Source of the DNA: JASFEQ01 sp050122535
GTDB lineage: Bacteria > Desulfobacterota > DSM-4660 > Desulfatiglandales > HGW-15
Direction: 5' to 3'
Length of the DNA stretch: 35,482 nt
Assembly: GCA_050122535.1 (NCBI GenBank)
Contig: JASFIT010000003.1
Location: 1 to 35,482, forward strand
Positions 15,397-22,141 of this stretch are shown piece by piece (within the stretch, counting starts at the first letter, position 1; the number at the start of each line of letters is the position of its first letter). The position numbers were made by a program, and so were the translations under genes. Under the pieces are notes generated by a model, which saw nothing but the letters and a program-made list of their open reading frames with translations, had not been told where the DNA came from and did no database searches.

Positions 15397-16212
15397 ATGA
15401 TCGACATCTCAGCAATTGATTATTCCAAATTTGACAGGCCTGAAATCTTGATGATGCTGTTTCATCCTCGCCCTGAATGGCCCATTTTAGAAGGCGGTGG
15501 GGAAAGCGAAGATATCTTGATTCCCGTGGAGAGGGATGTGGTGGTGGGCGGCAGATTTCACCTTTCAGGGAAATCTAACCCCAACATCATATTTTTTCAT
15601 GGGAACGGGGAAATCGTAGCAGACTATGACGACCTAGGGAGTCTATATGTCCGGAGGGGAATGAACTTCCTGCCGGTGGATTATCGAGGATACGGACGCT
15701 CCACAGGGATACCGACAATAACGAACATGATGCGAGACGCCCATGTGATATTTCACCATGTGTTGAGTTGGCTTTCGGAGAACGGGCATGAGGGACCGCT
15801 CATTGTAATGGGTAGATCCTTGGGCAGTGCCTCTGCCCTGGAGCTTTCTGGATATTATGGGAATCAGATAGATGGTCTCGCTATTGAGAGCGGATTTGCC
15901 CATGTCGGCCCTCTTCTCCAACTCCTCGGCATCGACATGGAGGTTTTAGGACTCCGAGAGGAAGAGGGATTTAGCAACTTGGAAAAGATTCGTGGCTTTG
16001 CCAAACCCACATTAATCATTCATGCGGAGCGAGATCATATTATCCCTTTCGCTGAAGGCCAGGCCCTCTATGAAGCAAGTCCTGCCAGGCAAAAAAGGCT
16101 GCTTATGATTCCCGGTGCCAATCACAATGATATATTCCTGAAGGGCATGGGAGAATACATGGAGGCGGTAGAGGCGTTATCAAATGAGTTAGTTTGCAGG
16201 CGTGAAGGGTAA
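15397..16212 (+). CDS. Alpha/beta hydrolase
   Basis: 271 aa, cytoplasmic (no signal). Catalytic triad visible: nucleophile Ser141 in GRSLGS (elbow GxSxG), Asp213 in HAERDHIIP and His243 in GANHNDIF. The oxyanion segment FFHGNGE is at 67-72 and PVDYRGYGRSTG (93-104) is the conserved strand-4 loop, the pattern of the BEM46/ABHD13-like group. It hydrolyses an ester or amide; substrate unknown. ATG 15397 has AAAGGTGA 5 nt upstream; GTG 15388 overlaps that site. Single gene, ended by the hairpin at 16223-16250. Confidence 0.92.
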   Translation: MIDISAIDYSKFDRPEILMMLFHPRPEWPILEGGGESEDILIPVERDVVVGGRFHLSGKSNPNIIFFHGNGEIVADYDDLGSLYVRRGMNFLPVDYRGYGRSTGIPTITNMMRDAHVIFHHVLSWLSENGHEGPLIVMGRSLGSASALELSGYYGNQIDGLAIESGFAHVGPLLQLLGIDMEVLGLREEEGFSNLEKIRGFAKPTLIIHAERDHIIPFAEGQALYEASPARQKRLLMIPGANHNDIFLKGMGEYMEAVEALSNELVCRREG

Positions 16213-16222
16213 CGTGAAAAGC

Positions 16223-16250
16223 AAAGTCAAGGGCTTCCTTGACTTTTCCC
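16223..16250 (+). terminator. Terminator of the hydrolase gene
   Basis: Perfect 10-bp stem AAAGTCAAGG/CCTTGACTTT with a GCTT loop; the T-run is short (TTTT). Confidence 0.7.
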
Positions 16251-16332
16251 ATTTCGTAATTATTCATTTAGTAATAATATCGCCCCGTTTGGCCTGATTG
16301 GGAATGGCCTGGCGAGAGAAAGGAGTAGAGTC

Positions 16333-16554
16333 ATGGCATATACTTGTAAGAACTGTGGCGCCGTAGCGGAGGAGCCGGGACATTTGTGCAATCCTTGTGG
16401 AGATGCGAGCAAGTGCAGTTTTTGTGGCGCCCCCCAAGTTGATCCCTCCCATATGTGCAAGGATAAACTGGCATCCATGAAATATGTCTGTTCCAGTTGC
16501 GGGAGGGTGGCTATGGAAGAGGGTCACCTTTGTAAACCCTCAGCCATTACCTGA
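16333..16554 (+). CDS. Cys/His-rich protein with three CxxC-x8-HxC motifs
   Basis: 73 aa. Three motifs with identical spacing: Cys5-Cys8-His17-Cys19, Cys28-Cys31-His40-Cys42, and Cys53-Cys56-His65-Cys67, each C-x2-C-x8-H-x-C and able to hold one zinc. The first and third share CGxVAxExGHLC; the second is CGAPQVDPSHMC. Cys22 is extra. Probably a cytoplasmic zinc protein; role unknown. ATG 16333 follows AGAAAGGAG (about 16317-16325). Strong terminator 16 nt downstream, so it is monocistronic. The regular spacing argues strongly for a real gene. Confidence 0.85.
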   Translation: MAYTCKNCGAVAEEPGHLCNPCGDASKCSFCGAPQVDPSHMCKDKLASMKYVCSSCGRVAMEEGHLCKPSAIT

Positions 16555-16569
16555 TGTTTGTTCTAAAAG

Positions 16570-16627
16570 AAAAAAGGCGGTAGGGGAGAGGGCGGTTGCC
16601 CCGGAATGAAACCTGCCGCCTTTTTTT
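16570..16627 (+). terminator. Strong terminator after the Cys/His-rich gene
   Basis: AAAAAAGGCGGTAGG pairs with CCTGCCGCCTTTTTTT around a loop of about 26 nt (one mismatch); seven Ts close it. It could work in both directions. Confidence 0.88.
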
Positions 16628-16791
16628 GTGCCTTTTATGGGATGCGTGATGTTTAACTAGCCCATTGCTTTGTATGGGCCATTTTGAATTTTACCCGTGA
16701 CTAAAAAGGCGTATCTCTTTTCTTGTATGCAGCGATAAAAGAAGAAGCAAAGAAATACGCCGATGATAGAGGCTTACAATATAGGACAAAA

Positions 16792-17055
16792 CTATTTGAC
16801 CGATATCTCCATCTCCAAGTCTTTGATATACTGTGCTACCAGAACGCCAAGATAGATGCACACGTTTCCCTCTATACAGGAATCTGCGTCCTTTTTGTCG
16901 AGAAAAGCATGACGTTTATGGTCTCCCTTTTCAAAACTGACTACCCAGGCGTTTTTTCCCTCATCAAATTCAAGTCCTAAGGAAAGACCGAATTTGGTAA
17001 TTTCGGGATACATCTCTAATAGCTTTTTCTCTAGATCATCTTTTGAATAGCCCAT
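16792..17055 (-). CDS. Conserved small protein of unknown function
   Basis: 87 aa; I do not recognise a named family. ATG 17055 is set by AAAGGGGG 6 nt upstream. The N-terminus is a charged helix (MGYSKDDLEKKLLEMYPEI). A beta region follows (FGLSLGLEFDEGKNAWVVSF), then a helix (KKDADSCIEGN, continuing through VCIYLGVLVAQYIKDLE). Soluble, cytoplasmic, with two Cys. The overlapping + strand frame (16723-16980) has no ribosome site and is taken as a shadow. Neighbours give no functional hint. Confidence 0.65.
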   Translation of the reverse strand: MGYSKDDLEKKLLEMYPEITKFGLSLGLEFDEGKNAWVVSFEKGDHKRHAFLDKKDADSCIEGNVCIYLGVLVAQYIKDLEMEISVK

Positions 17056-17200
17056 CCTGTACCCCCTTTCCAGGCTGCCACTTGGTTTAGCCGCAGTGCC
17101 CCGCATCTGACCGGGACGAAGTGGAGATCAAGTTTCAGCGGGAGCGTTGGGAGCTACACTATGTCCATCTTATTGAGTAGGGGCTTCAAATCCATCGAGT

Positions 17201-17599
17201 TCAGGGCTCATTCCAACCCACTATGTTGCCGCTTTTGTCAAATGAGACAAACCCTCCGTAAATATTCGGGTAATACCAGAGTGTTTTCACGCCCTTGATG
17301 ACTTTAGTGGGTTTACCAAGTATAGACCGAACCTGAGATTGTGACATTCCCATTTCGAGTTTGCGCCAATTCATTTTGTTCTGCCAGCCGTAGTCATCGG
17401 CTGCCCCCTTTTTCCGTGATGCAACGCATTCATTGAGGAGCCCCTCAAGTTCTTCTATTTTTGCCTCAAGTTCCGATATCTTTTGCCGAAGTTGCAAAAT
17501 CTCCTTATCCTGAGCCTGGATAGGCTGAGAGAAGAGGGCAAGGAGGGCGAACAGACCCACCATGCCCCTCATTATCCATAGAAGATTGGATCGTTTCAT
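17201..17599 (-). CDS. Secreted coiled-coil protein with SmpA/OmlA-like domain
   Basis: 132 aa. ATG 17599 has GGAGGTG 3-8 nt upstream. Signal peptide (about 1-30, ending IQAQ), then a coiled coil (about 31-58, EILQLRQKISELEAKIEELE), a linker, and a C-terminal domain (about 76-132) with the pattern LEMGMSQSQVRSILGKP.K, a strand LWYYPN and a final strand FDKSGNIVGW. This G-M-S-x-x-Q-V..ILG.P..v pattern is that of SmpA/OmlA (BamE-like) domains. Periplasmic or envelope-associated. It is not BamE itself, which is a lipoprotein without a coiled coil. Confidence 0.8.
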   Translation of the reverse strand: MKRSNLLWIMRGMVGLFALLALFSQPIQAQDKEILQLRQKISELEAKIEELEGLLNECVASRKKGAADDYGWQNKMNWRKLEMGMSQSQVRSILGKPTKVIKGVKTLWYYPNIYGGFVSFDKSGNIVGWNEP

Positions 17600-17617
17600 T
17601 TCACCTCCATGTCTCAC

Positions 17618-18161
17618 TCGGAAATTAAGGCCTTTTGGGAGGGATCTCTCGATTTTTCACGAGATGCCCGCCGTCCCCGCCAAAATGGGATTCCCCCTCC
17701 GTTCCGGTCAGGTGCGGGGAGCTTTATTGTAAAGAATTAAGGTGTTTTTTCTTAATTTCAAGGCAAACTATCATAAAAGAATGCTAGGAGCAAGGGATTG
17801 GGGCTGTCCCAGATCCACCATCAAGGCATCATCCCTGCTTTCGCAGGGACAGGTTCTGCTGCGCTCGTCCGCCTCCGGTGGATTGCCTTCCCGCCAGAGG
17901 CGGGCAAGTGATCACTCCTCCCCCCAGCCACCCGCCTTCGCAGATGCAGGCTTTGCGGGGGCAGGCTTGCGGCGTATTACTCCCATACGCCTCAGTCCTC
18001 GCTCCTCGGCGCCTTACATCTAATACCTTGCTGGTGATCAGGAATGCTACATAATATATTATTTCAGTCTCAATACCCGGTTTAGAGGGTGGATTTGGGG
18101 CTGTGCAAAATTCAGGAGGCAAGCGAATCAGATTTTGCTCCGTGCGAAGGTTTTCACTCCA
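17618..18161. other. Repeat-rich intergenic region
   Basis: About 540 bp without a gene. From about 17815 it is a mosaic of short hairpins: TCCCTGC/GCAGGGA (17834-17852), CCCGCC/GGCGGG (17891-17906), a GC-rich Gly/Pro-like stretch, and the shared hairpin element at 17969-18022. Open frames across it are repeat-derived. Confidence 0.6.
17969..18022. repeat. GGCGTA hairpin repeat, copy 1
   Basis: GCGGCGTAT..ATACGCC hairpin followed by CTCAGTCCTCG and GCCTTACATCT. It matches 21993-22046 in order and spacing, with a paired base change in the stem (T-A here, C-G there). Confidence 0.75.
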
Positions 18162-18698
18162 TTAGCGATTAGCGGATTTGTAGGCTGAAATGAATTCATC
18201 CACCAGCTCTCTGAGCCCCTGATGGACATCTGCCACATCGTTACTGTAGCTGATTTCATGTCGTTGCCACGTGATGGCAAAGAATCGGATGGCGGGCTTT
18301 CTCCCCAGAAAGGCCTGTTGGCGCGCTTGGACCACAACAAAGTTAACGTTGAGGCTCGTATCCGCGATTTGTAATTCATCAATAGTTACAGAGATATCCA
18401 AACGGGCGAGAGGATAACTCCCGGTTAATCTGAAGTTGCTATATTGTTTCTCGGATAATAGTTTAATCCCAGCCTTTCTAAGCTGTCTCTCCGTATCTCT
18501 ACGGAATTGGGCAGCGGTGACTCCTTTTTCTTGGGCACCGGGGCCAAGAGGCTCTATCTGCAGATATACGCTCTTTAGGCCCCCGAGAATTGGGCCGAAC
18601 GGTTGTCCATTAGCCGCTAAAGATACAGAACGCGTGTTTATCGAGATTAAGAGAGCCAATATGCCCAAAGCAAATGTGGTACGCTGGTAGACCTTCAT
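18162..18698 (-). CDS. Predicted periplasmic protein of unknown function
   Basis: 178 aa; no family recognised. The start is ATG 18696-18698 with GAAAGGGGG upstream. Signal peptide about 1-29 (ending SLAA). The mature part reads as alpha/beta: a strand (SVYLQIEPLG), a helix (AAQFRRDTERQLRKAGI), a strand (NFRLTGSYP), long strands with DISVTIDELQI and NVNFVVVQARQQ, and a C-terminal helix (GLRELVDEFISAYKSAN). This order (surface strand, helix with 'QLRKAGI..L', strands) is seen in many periplasmic proteins of unknown role. A palindrome GGCATATTATGCC (about 18719-18731) lies just upstream, a possible operator. Confidence 0.75.
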   Translation of the reverse strand: MKVYQRTTFALGILALLISINTRSVSLAANGQPFGPILGGLKSVYLQIEPLGPGAQEKGVTAAQFRRDTERQLRKAGIKLLSEKQYSNFRLTGSYPLARLDISVTIDELQIADTSLNVNFVVVQARQQAFLGRKPAIRFFAITWQRHEISYSNDVADVHQGLRELVDEFISAYKSANR

Positions 18699-18766
18699 GA
18701 GTCAAACCCCCTTTCTAAGGCATATTATGCCCTATTCCTTCGTATTCATCAAGGCGACTGAGCAAG

Positions 18767-18973
18767 TCATTCCATGGCCTTGAGCACGTCTCTGATTTGG
18801 GAATGCCTCATATATCCCTGATCAACCAGAATGGTGCCGATGAACCTATGCTTCTTCTTCTCTACATTCTCCGTAACCTGAATCTTTAATGCTTCAAGGA
18901 CCTGTTCCGGGCGAACAAAGCCTTTTTCCACGGCTACGATTCCAAAACGTCTTTCCAGTCGGTCTGTCTCCAT
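18767..18973 (-). CDS. Small conserved protein, MshEN-like half repeat
   Basis: 68 aa. The start ATG 18973 has GGCGGAG 6 nt upstream. The pattern FGIVAVEKGFVRPEQVLEAL, then IGTILVDQGYMRHSQIRDVL, is a twofold G-x-(I/V/L)-x(2-3)-(K/Q)-G-(F/Y)-(V/M)-x(3)-Q-(V/I) repeat, as in the N-terminal domains of GspE/MshE ATPases, where such repeats can bind c-di-GMP. Here it stands alone. Whether it binds the nucleotide is inference. It lies 68 nt upstream of the 18162-18698 gene on the same strand, so co-transcription is possible. Confidence 0.65.
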   Translation of the reverse strand: METDRLERRFGIVAVEKGFVRPEQVLEALKIQVTENVEKKKHRFIGTILVDQGYMRHSQIRDVLKAME

Positions 18974-19121
18974 TTCATGCTCCGCCTTTTTCTGTTAAGG
19001 AAATCAGGTGAGTTAACTTACAGAATACGCCAAAATGCTTGGGCGTGTTCTGCTGGGGCTGTGAAAATGCCCCGTAAGGCAGCACCGGGCGCTTCACTTT
19101 TCCATGATATTTGGGCGTCGT

Positions 19122-19155
19122 TCAAAAAACCCCATCTCTTTTTTTGGAGATGGGG
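19122..19155 (-). terminator. Terminator of tRNA-Leu
   Basis: Minus strand: CCCCATCTC, loop CAAAAAAA, GAGATGGGG, then TTTTTTG. Perfect 9-bp stem. Confidence 0.92.
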
Positions 19156-19194
19156 TCATGGGCCGTCATGCATGAGAATTCCTCATGCTACCGC

Positions 19195-19279
19195 TGGTGC
19201 GAGAGAGGGGATTTGAACCCCTACACCCTAAGGTACTGGATCCTAAATCCAGCGCGTCTGCCAGTTCCGCCACTCTCGC
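19195..19279 (-). tRNA. tRNA-Leu (anticodon TAG)
   Basis: 85 nt including encoded CCA. Acceptor GCGAGAG pairs with CTCTCGC. The anticodon stem is CTGGA/TCCAG with loop TTTAGGA, giving TAG, which reads CUN leucine codons. A long variable arm (ACCTTAGGGT) is present, as expected for leucine, and the T-arm is GGGGTTCAAATCCCC. It lies 37 nt after radC on the same strand and ahead of a strong terminator. Confidence 0.98.
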
Positions 19280-19316
19280 ACAACAAGGCATATTTTCATG
19301 GTTTTTTCAGACGGTG

Positions 19317-20057
19317 TCAAGGGATAACAGAGGGGCTGAATCTCTGTTCAAAATCTTCTAGGTAAGTCCTAATAAGGCCTTCGTCTGCGAAGCTGTAATA
19401 GGTGTTGTTCCCTATAATCACATGGTCGAGCACCTGGATCATCAGGAGTTGGGACGCCCATACCAGATCTCTGGTGAGCTTTCGATCTTCGACGGAGGGA
19501 GTGGGATCCCCGGACGGATGATTATGGACGAAAACCAAGGCCGCCGCTGAATTTTCTAGGGCCAAGGTGACCACCTCCCGGGGATAGATGGCACTAGCCG
19601 TTAGGCTGCCAAAGAAGACGTCCTGGTCAGAAATCAATTCGTTCTTGCGGGTAAGAAAGAGGACCTTGAAAACCTCTCTTTTCAGGTCCCGCATGGAATG
19701 AAACAAATAGTCGAAAACGGCCTTTGATGAACCGAAAAAGGCCTTTCCCTTTGCCCGGTCCCTGAGATACCTCCCGGCAACCTGATGAACTAGATTCAGA
19801 TAGAGGGCATTTTTGGGGCCGATTCCCTTGATCGTCATCAGTTTCTCTCTGGGTGCGGAGAGGACTTCAGACAGGTTACCGAACTTCTTTAAGGCTTCCC
19901 TGGCTTGGGGTTTCACATCTCTTCGGGGGGTCCCCAGGGTGAGAAGGAACTCCACCACCTCTTCGTCTGAGAATCTCTCGAGGCCAGCCTCCGTAAATTT
20001 GTCCCGCAACCTTTGCCGGTGGCCTTCCCCCTTTTTTTGCCAGTCTTCCTTGTCCAT
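19317..20057 (-). CDS. radC: RadC/JAB1 domain protein
   Basis: 246 aa, usual length. An N-terminal helix-hairpin-helix region (about 55-90, with TIKGIGPKNA) precedes the JAMM-like metalloprotease fold (about 110-235) with HNHPSGDPTPSVED: His178, His180 and Asp191 are the metal ligands. The family was named for DNA repair, but a repair role has not held up; its true function is unclear. Start ATG 20055-20057 matches the family N-terminus (GHRQRLRDKF) though no ribosome site is visible. tRNA-Leu follows on the same strand. Confidence 0.95.
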   Translation of the reverse strand: MDKEDWQKKGEGHRQRLRDKFTEAGLERFSDEEVVEFLLTLGTPRRDVKPQAREALKKFGNLSEVLSAPREKLMTIKGIGPKNALYLNLVHQVAGRYLRDRAKGKAFFGSSKAVFDYLFHSMRDLKREVFKVLFLTRKNELISDQDVFFGSLTASAIYPREVVTLALENSAAALVFVHNHPSGDPTPSVEDRKLTRDLVWASQLLMIQVLDHVIIGNNTYYSFADEGLIRTYLEDFEQRFSPSVIP

Positions 20058-20603
20058 GTCGATGGAATGGTGTGCTGGAGGCGTATGTGCCTGTTTGCAA
20101 TTGGAAAAGCTTGAGCCGTTGAAGCATACAACCTTCGTGAGGTGTAGTCAATCCATGGAAGATTATTAGGGCATTGCGCTGCCTCTGTGGCAGAAAATAT
20201 CTCGCAATCTTTGCAGATTCTCTTATAAATGGATATAATAGATTAGTAATGTTCAGAAGTGTTGGCACCATCTTTTGAAACAGTAACTCTTAATTGCCTA
20301 ACGGCTCTCCGGCAATGCTAATCTCCTCAAGGTGATATCTATTTCGCTTATTGCCGGTGGTCTGATCTCTGAGACTTTCAGCAAGATTTCTTAAATAAAA
20401 ACGGGATATTCTGCGATATGCTTATGGGCGTAAAGTCCCAGAGATCAGACCACTGCAGAGTTTGGGTGGAATTTTTTTTGAGATATCACCTTTCGGAGAC
20501 CAACATTGCCTCCGAATAGAAAACATCAAATGTCAACACTTTTGAACGTTACCAATAGATTAGGGTTGATAATTATAAAAGCGACAAAAAGGATAGTGAA
20601 TTG
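20058..20603. other. Intergenic region with a long imperfect palindrome
   Basis: No gene supported. Most of it is the inverted repeat at 20303-20517. Downstream of that, 20541-20580 has AT-rich promoter-like DNA (TTGAAC, then TTGATAATTATAAA) but with poor spacing. Confidence 0.5.
20303..20517. repeat. Long imperfect inverted repeat (~215 bp)
   Basis: Three nested arm pairs. Outer: GGCAATGCTAATCTCC, about 20311-20326, against GGAGACCAACATTGCC, about 20495-20510 (imperfect). Middle: AAGGTGATATCT 20329-20340 with AGATATCACCTT 20481-20492 (12/12). Inner: 20357-20378 with 20432-20453 (21 of 22 paired). The central loop is 53 nt. Confidence 0.85.
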
Positions 20604-21467
20604 ATGTTTCTACTAAGAATCCTATTTTTTCTCGTTGTCTCTCTCATTTGCCAACTCGTCCTCACGGAGGGTGCCTGGGCATGGGGGCCAGCCATCCATA
20701 CGGTAATTGGATGTACAATACTGGATGAATTGCGCCATATATTTCCTCCTGTTGCTAGGGTAATTCAATTGTTTCCAATGGAGTATCTCTATGGGAGTCT
20801 GTCGGCCGATTTCTTTGTGGGCAAGGGCCAGAAGAGTAAAGATGGTCACTCCCATAACTGGGACACGGGTTTCAGATTCTTTGAGGAAGCAGGAGATGAC
20901 AGGGAGACAGCGTACGCATATGGGTTCCTTTCTCATCTCGCGGCAGATGTGGTGGCCCACAATTACTATGTGCCCAACCTCATTCACACTGTGTCCGCAT
21001 GGAAACGGATGGGGCATATCTATGTGGAGGCCAAGGCAGATCAGTTCGTGGGCCCCGTTTACACAAGAATTGCAAGGGATCTGCTGAGCAGGGAGGAGCT
21101 GGGCTGTGATAAACTCCTCAGATCGGTGGTGCGAACAAGCAAAAACGGCCTCAAGACAAGGAAACATCTTTTTACCCAGAGCGTGAAACTATCCGATTTT
21201 CTAAATTGCTCACAACCCATGGGTCTAGTGAGTAAAGGGGCCCGGTATCAGATTTCCCCGGAGTACTTAAATTTTATGATCAACTTGGCACATCGTCTTG
21301 TAAGAGATTTCCTGACAAACACAGAATCATCACCTTGCCTTTCCTACGACCCTATTGGGAGCAGAAATCTCCGTCTAGCCGCCCGTAACGGAATCCTCTC
21401 AAAACTCTTCAATATTCCTCGGCCCATGCATCTTTTCAATGTGGATCAAGAGCTCCTCAAATTATGA
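20604..21467 (+). CDS. Zinc-dependent phospholipase C-like protein
   Basis: 287 aa. Signal peptide about 1-26 ending in AWA; after cleavage Trp becomes the first residue (WGPAIHT), as in mature bacterial zinc phospholipases C where the N-terminal Trp binds zinc. Further candidate ligands: Asp in SLSADFFVGKG, His in HSHNWD, and HxxxDxxxH in LSHLAADVVAHNYYVP. It should hydrolyse phospholipids or a related phosphodiester outside the cytoplasm; substrate unproven, as relatives of this PF00882-type group are largely uncharacterised. Start ATG 20604 (AAGGA 10 nt upstream); TTG 20601 is possible. Single gene. Confidence 0.88.
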   Translation: MFLLRILFFLVVSLICQLVLTEGAWAWGPAIHTVIGCTILDELRHIFPPVARVIQLFPMEYLYGSLSADFFVGKGQKSKDGHSHNWDTGFRFFEEAGDDRETAYAYGFLSHLAADVVAHNYYVPNLIHTVSAWKRMGHIYVEAKADQFVGPVYTRIARDLLSREELGCDKLLRSVVRTSKNGLKTRKHLFTQSVKLSDFLNCSQPMGLVSKGARYQISPEYLNFMINLAHRLVRDFLTNTESSPCLSYDPIGSRNLRLAARNGILSKLFNIPRPMHLFNVDQELLKL

Positions 21468-21675
21468 TATGGGTAGCACCGCCTCGCCCCGCCACTGGAA
21501 CATTGGAATATTGGAATGGTGGAAGAATGGGGGTTTCTAGGAAGAGAAACATTTTAATACGATCTTTTCGTTTTTCGCCACCCGGTATCCCATTATTCGA
21601 ACATTCCATTACAGCATGTTAATGGCAGGACGTTCTCACTTTTTTTAGGCTATTCATACGGGCCAATTAGTTGAA

Positions 21676-21725
21676 ATGTCATTGCGAGTGAAACGAAGCA
21701 ATCTCATCAAGAGCGAGATTGCCGA
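21676..21725. repeat. GTCATTGCGAG repeat with hairpin
   Basis: GTCATTGCGAGTGAAACGAAG followed by the perfect 8-bp stem GCAATCTC/GAGATTGC. The opening words match the widespread GTCATTGCGAG intergenic repeat; 35240-35250 begins similarly. Confidence 0.7.
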
Positions 21726-21934
21726 GCTCTTTCGAGAATGGACTCTCGTCCCATTGGGACGGAACGGGGGGAACAGAAAGGAAAAATGATCTGCATCATA
21801 CTCCCCCGTTGCACAGTCCTTTGTTCCATGTTAATAGAGAGGCTGTCGGAAAACGCCCATCTGCCATTCGACAAGTCGTTCGACAGGCTCACGATCCTGA
21901 GCAAAGCCGAAGGAGTGCGTTACCCTCATCCCCC

Positions 21935-21984
21935 GCCCTGTTAAATCCTCGCTTGGCGAGACGGCGTAGCCGATTTAACAGGGC
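21935..21984. repeat. Perfect 13-bp-stem palindrome
   Basis: GCCCTGTTAAATC (21935-21947) with GATTTAACAGGGC (21972-21984); inside, a second hairpin CTCGC/GCGAG. Followed directly by the GGCGTA element. Confidence 0.85.
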
Positions 21985-21992
21985 AAGTCACT

Positions 21993-22046
21993 GCGGCGTA
22001 CTTCTGTGTACGCCTCATTCCTCGGGATTTCGGAAGCCTTGCATTT
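21993..22046. repeat. GGCGTA hairpin repeat, copy 2
   Basis: GCGGCGTAC..GTACGCC hairpin, then CTCATTCCTCGG and GCCTTGCATTT; homologous to 17969-18022. Confidence 0.75.
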
Positions 22047-22141
22047 GGACATTTTCCATCAGCCTCTCAGAAGCCCGTTCTTCGACAGTCTTAGAAGAAG
22101 ATTGTGACAATTGTAATTGTCAAAAAAGCCTCATAAAAACT

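Larger units (their letters stand above)
21468..22141. other. Repeat mosaic upstream of mutL
   Basis: About 670 bp without a gene. In order: TTGGAATATTGGAATGG-type words (21500-21530) with a partial inverse at 21585-21620; GCAATCTC/GAGATTGC hairpin (21698-21722); a CGACAGGCTCACGATCCTGAGC repeat (about 21868-21912); a 13-bp-stem cruciform (21935-21984); and the GGCGTA hairpin element (21993-22046). Confidence 0.65.

Noticed and set aside
16723..16980. + strand frame overlapping the 16792-17055 gene
   Set aside because: The minus-strand frame has a strong ribosome site; this one has none.
19876..20271. Minus-strand frame overlapping radC
   Set aside because: Wrong frame of radC for most of its length.
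21719..22141. N-terminal extension of MutL by 141 codons
   Set aside because: The segment is repeat DNA; the conserved MutL start is ATG 22142.
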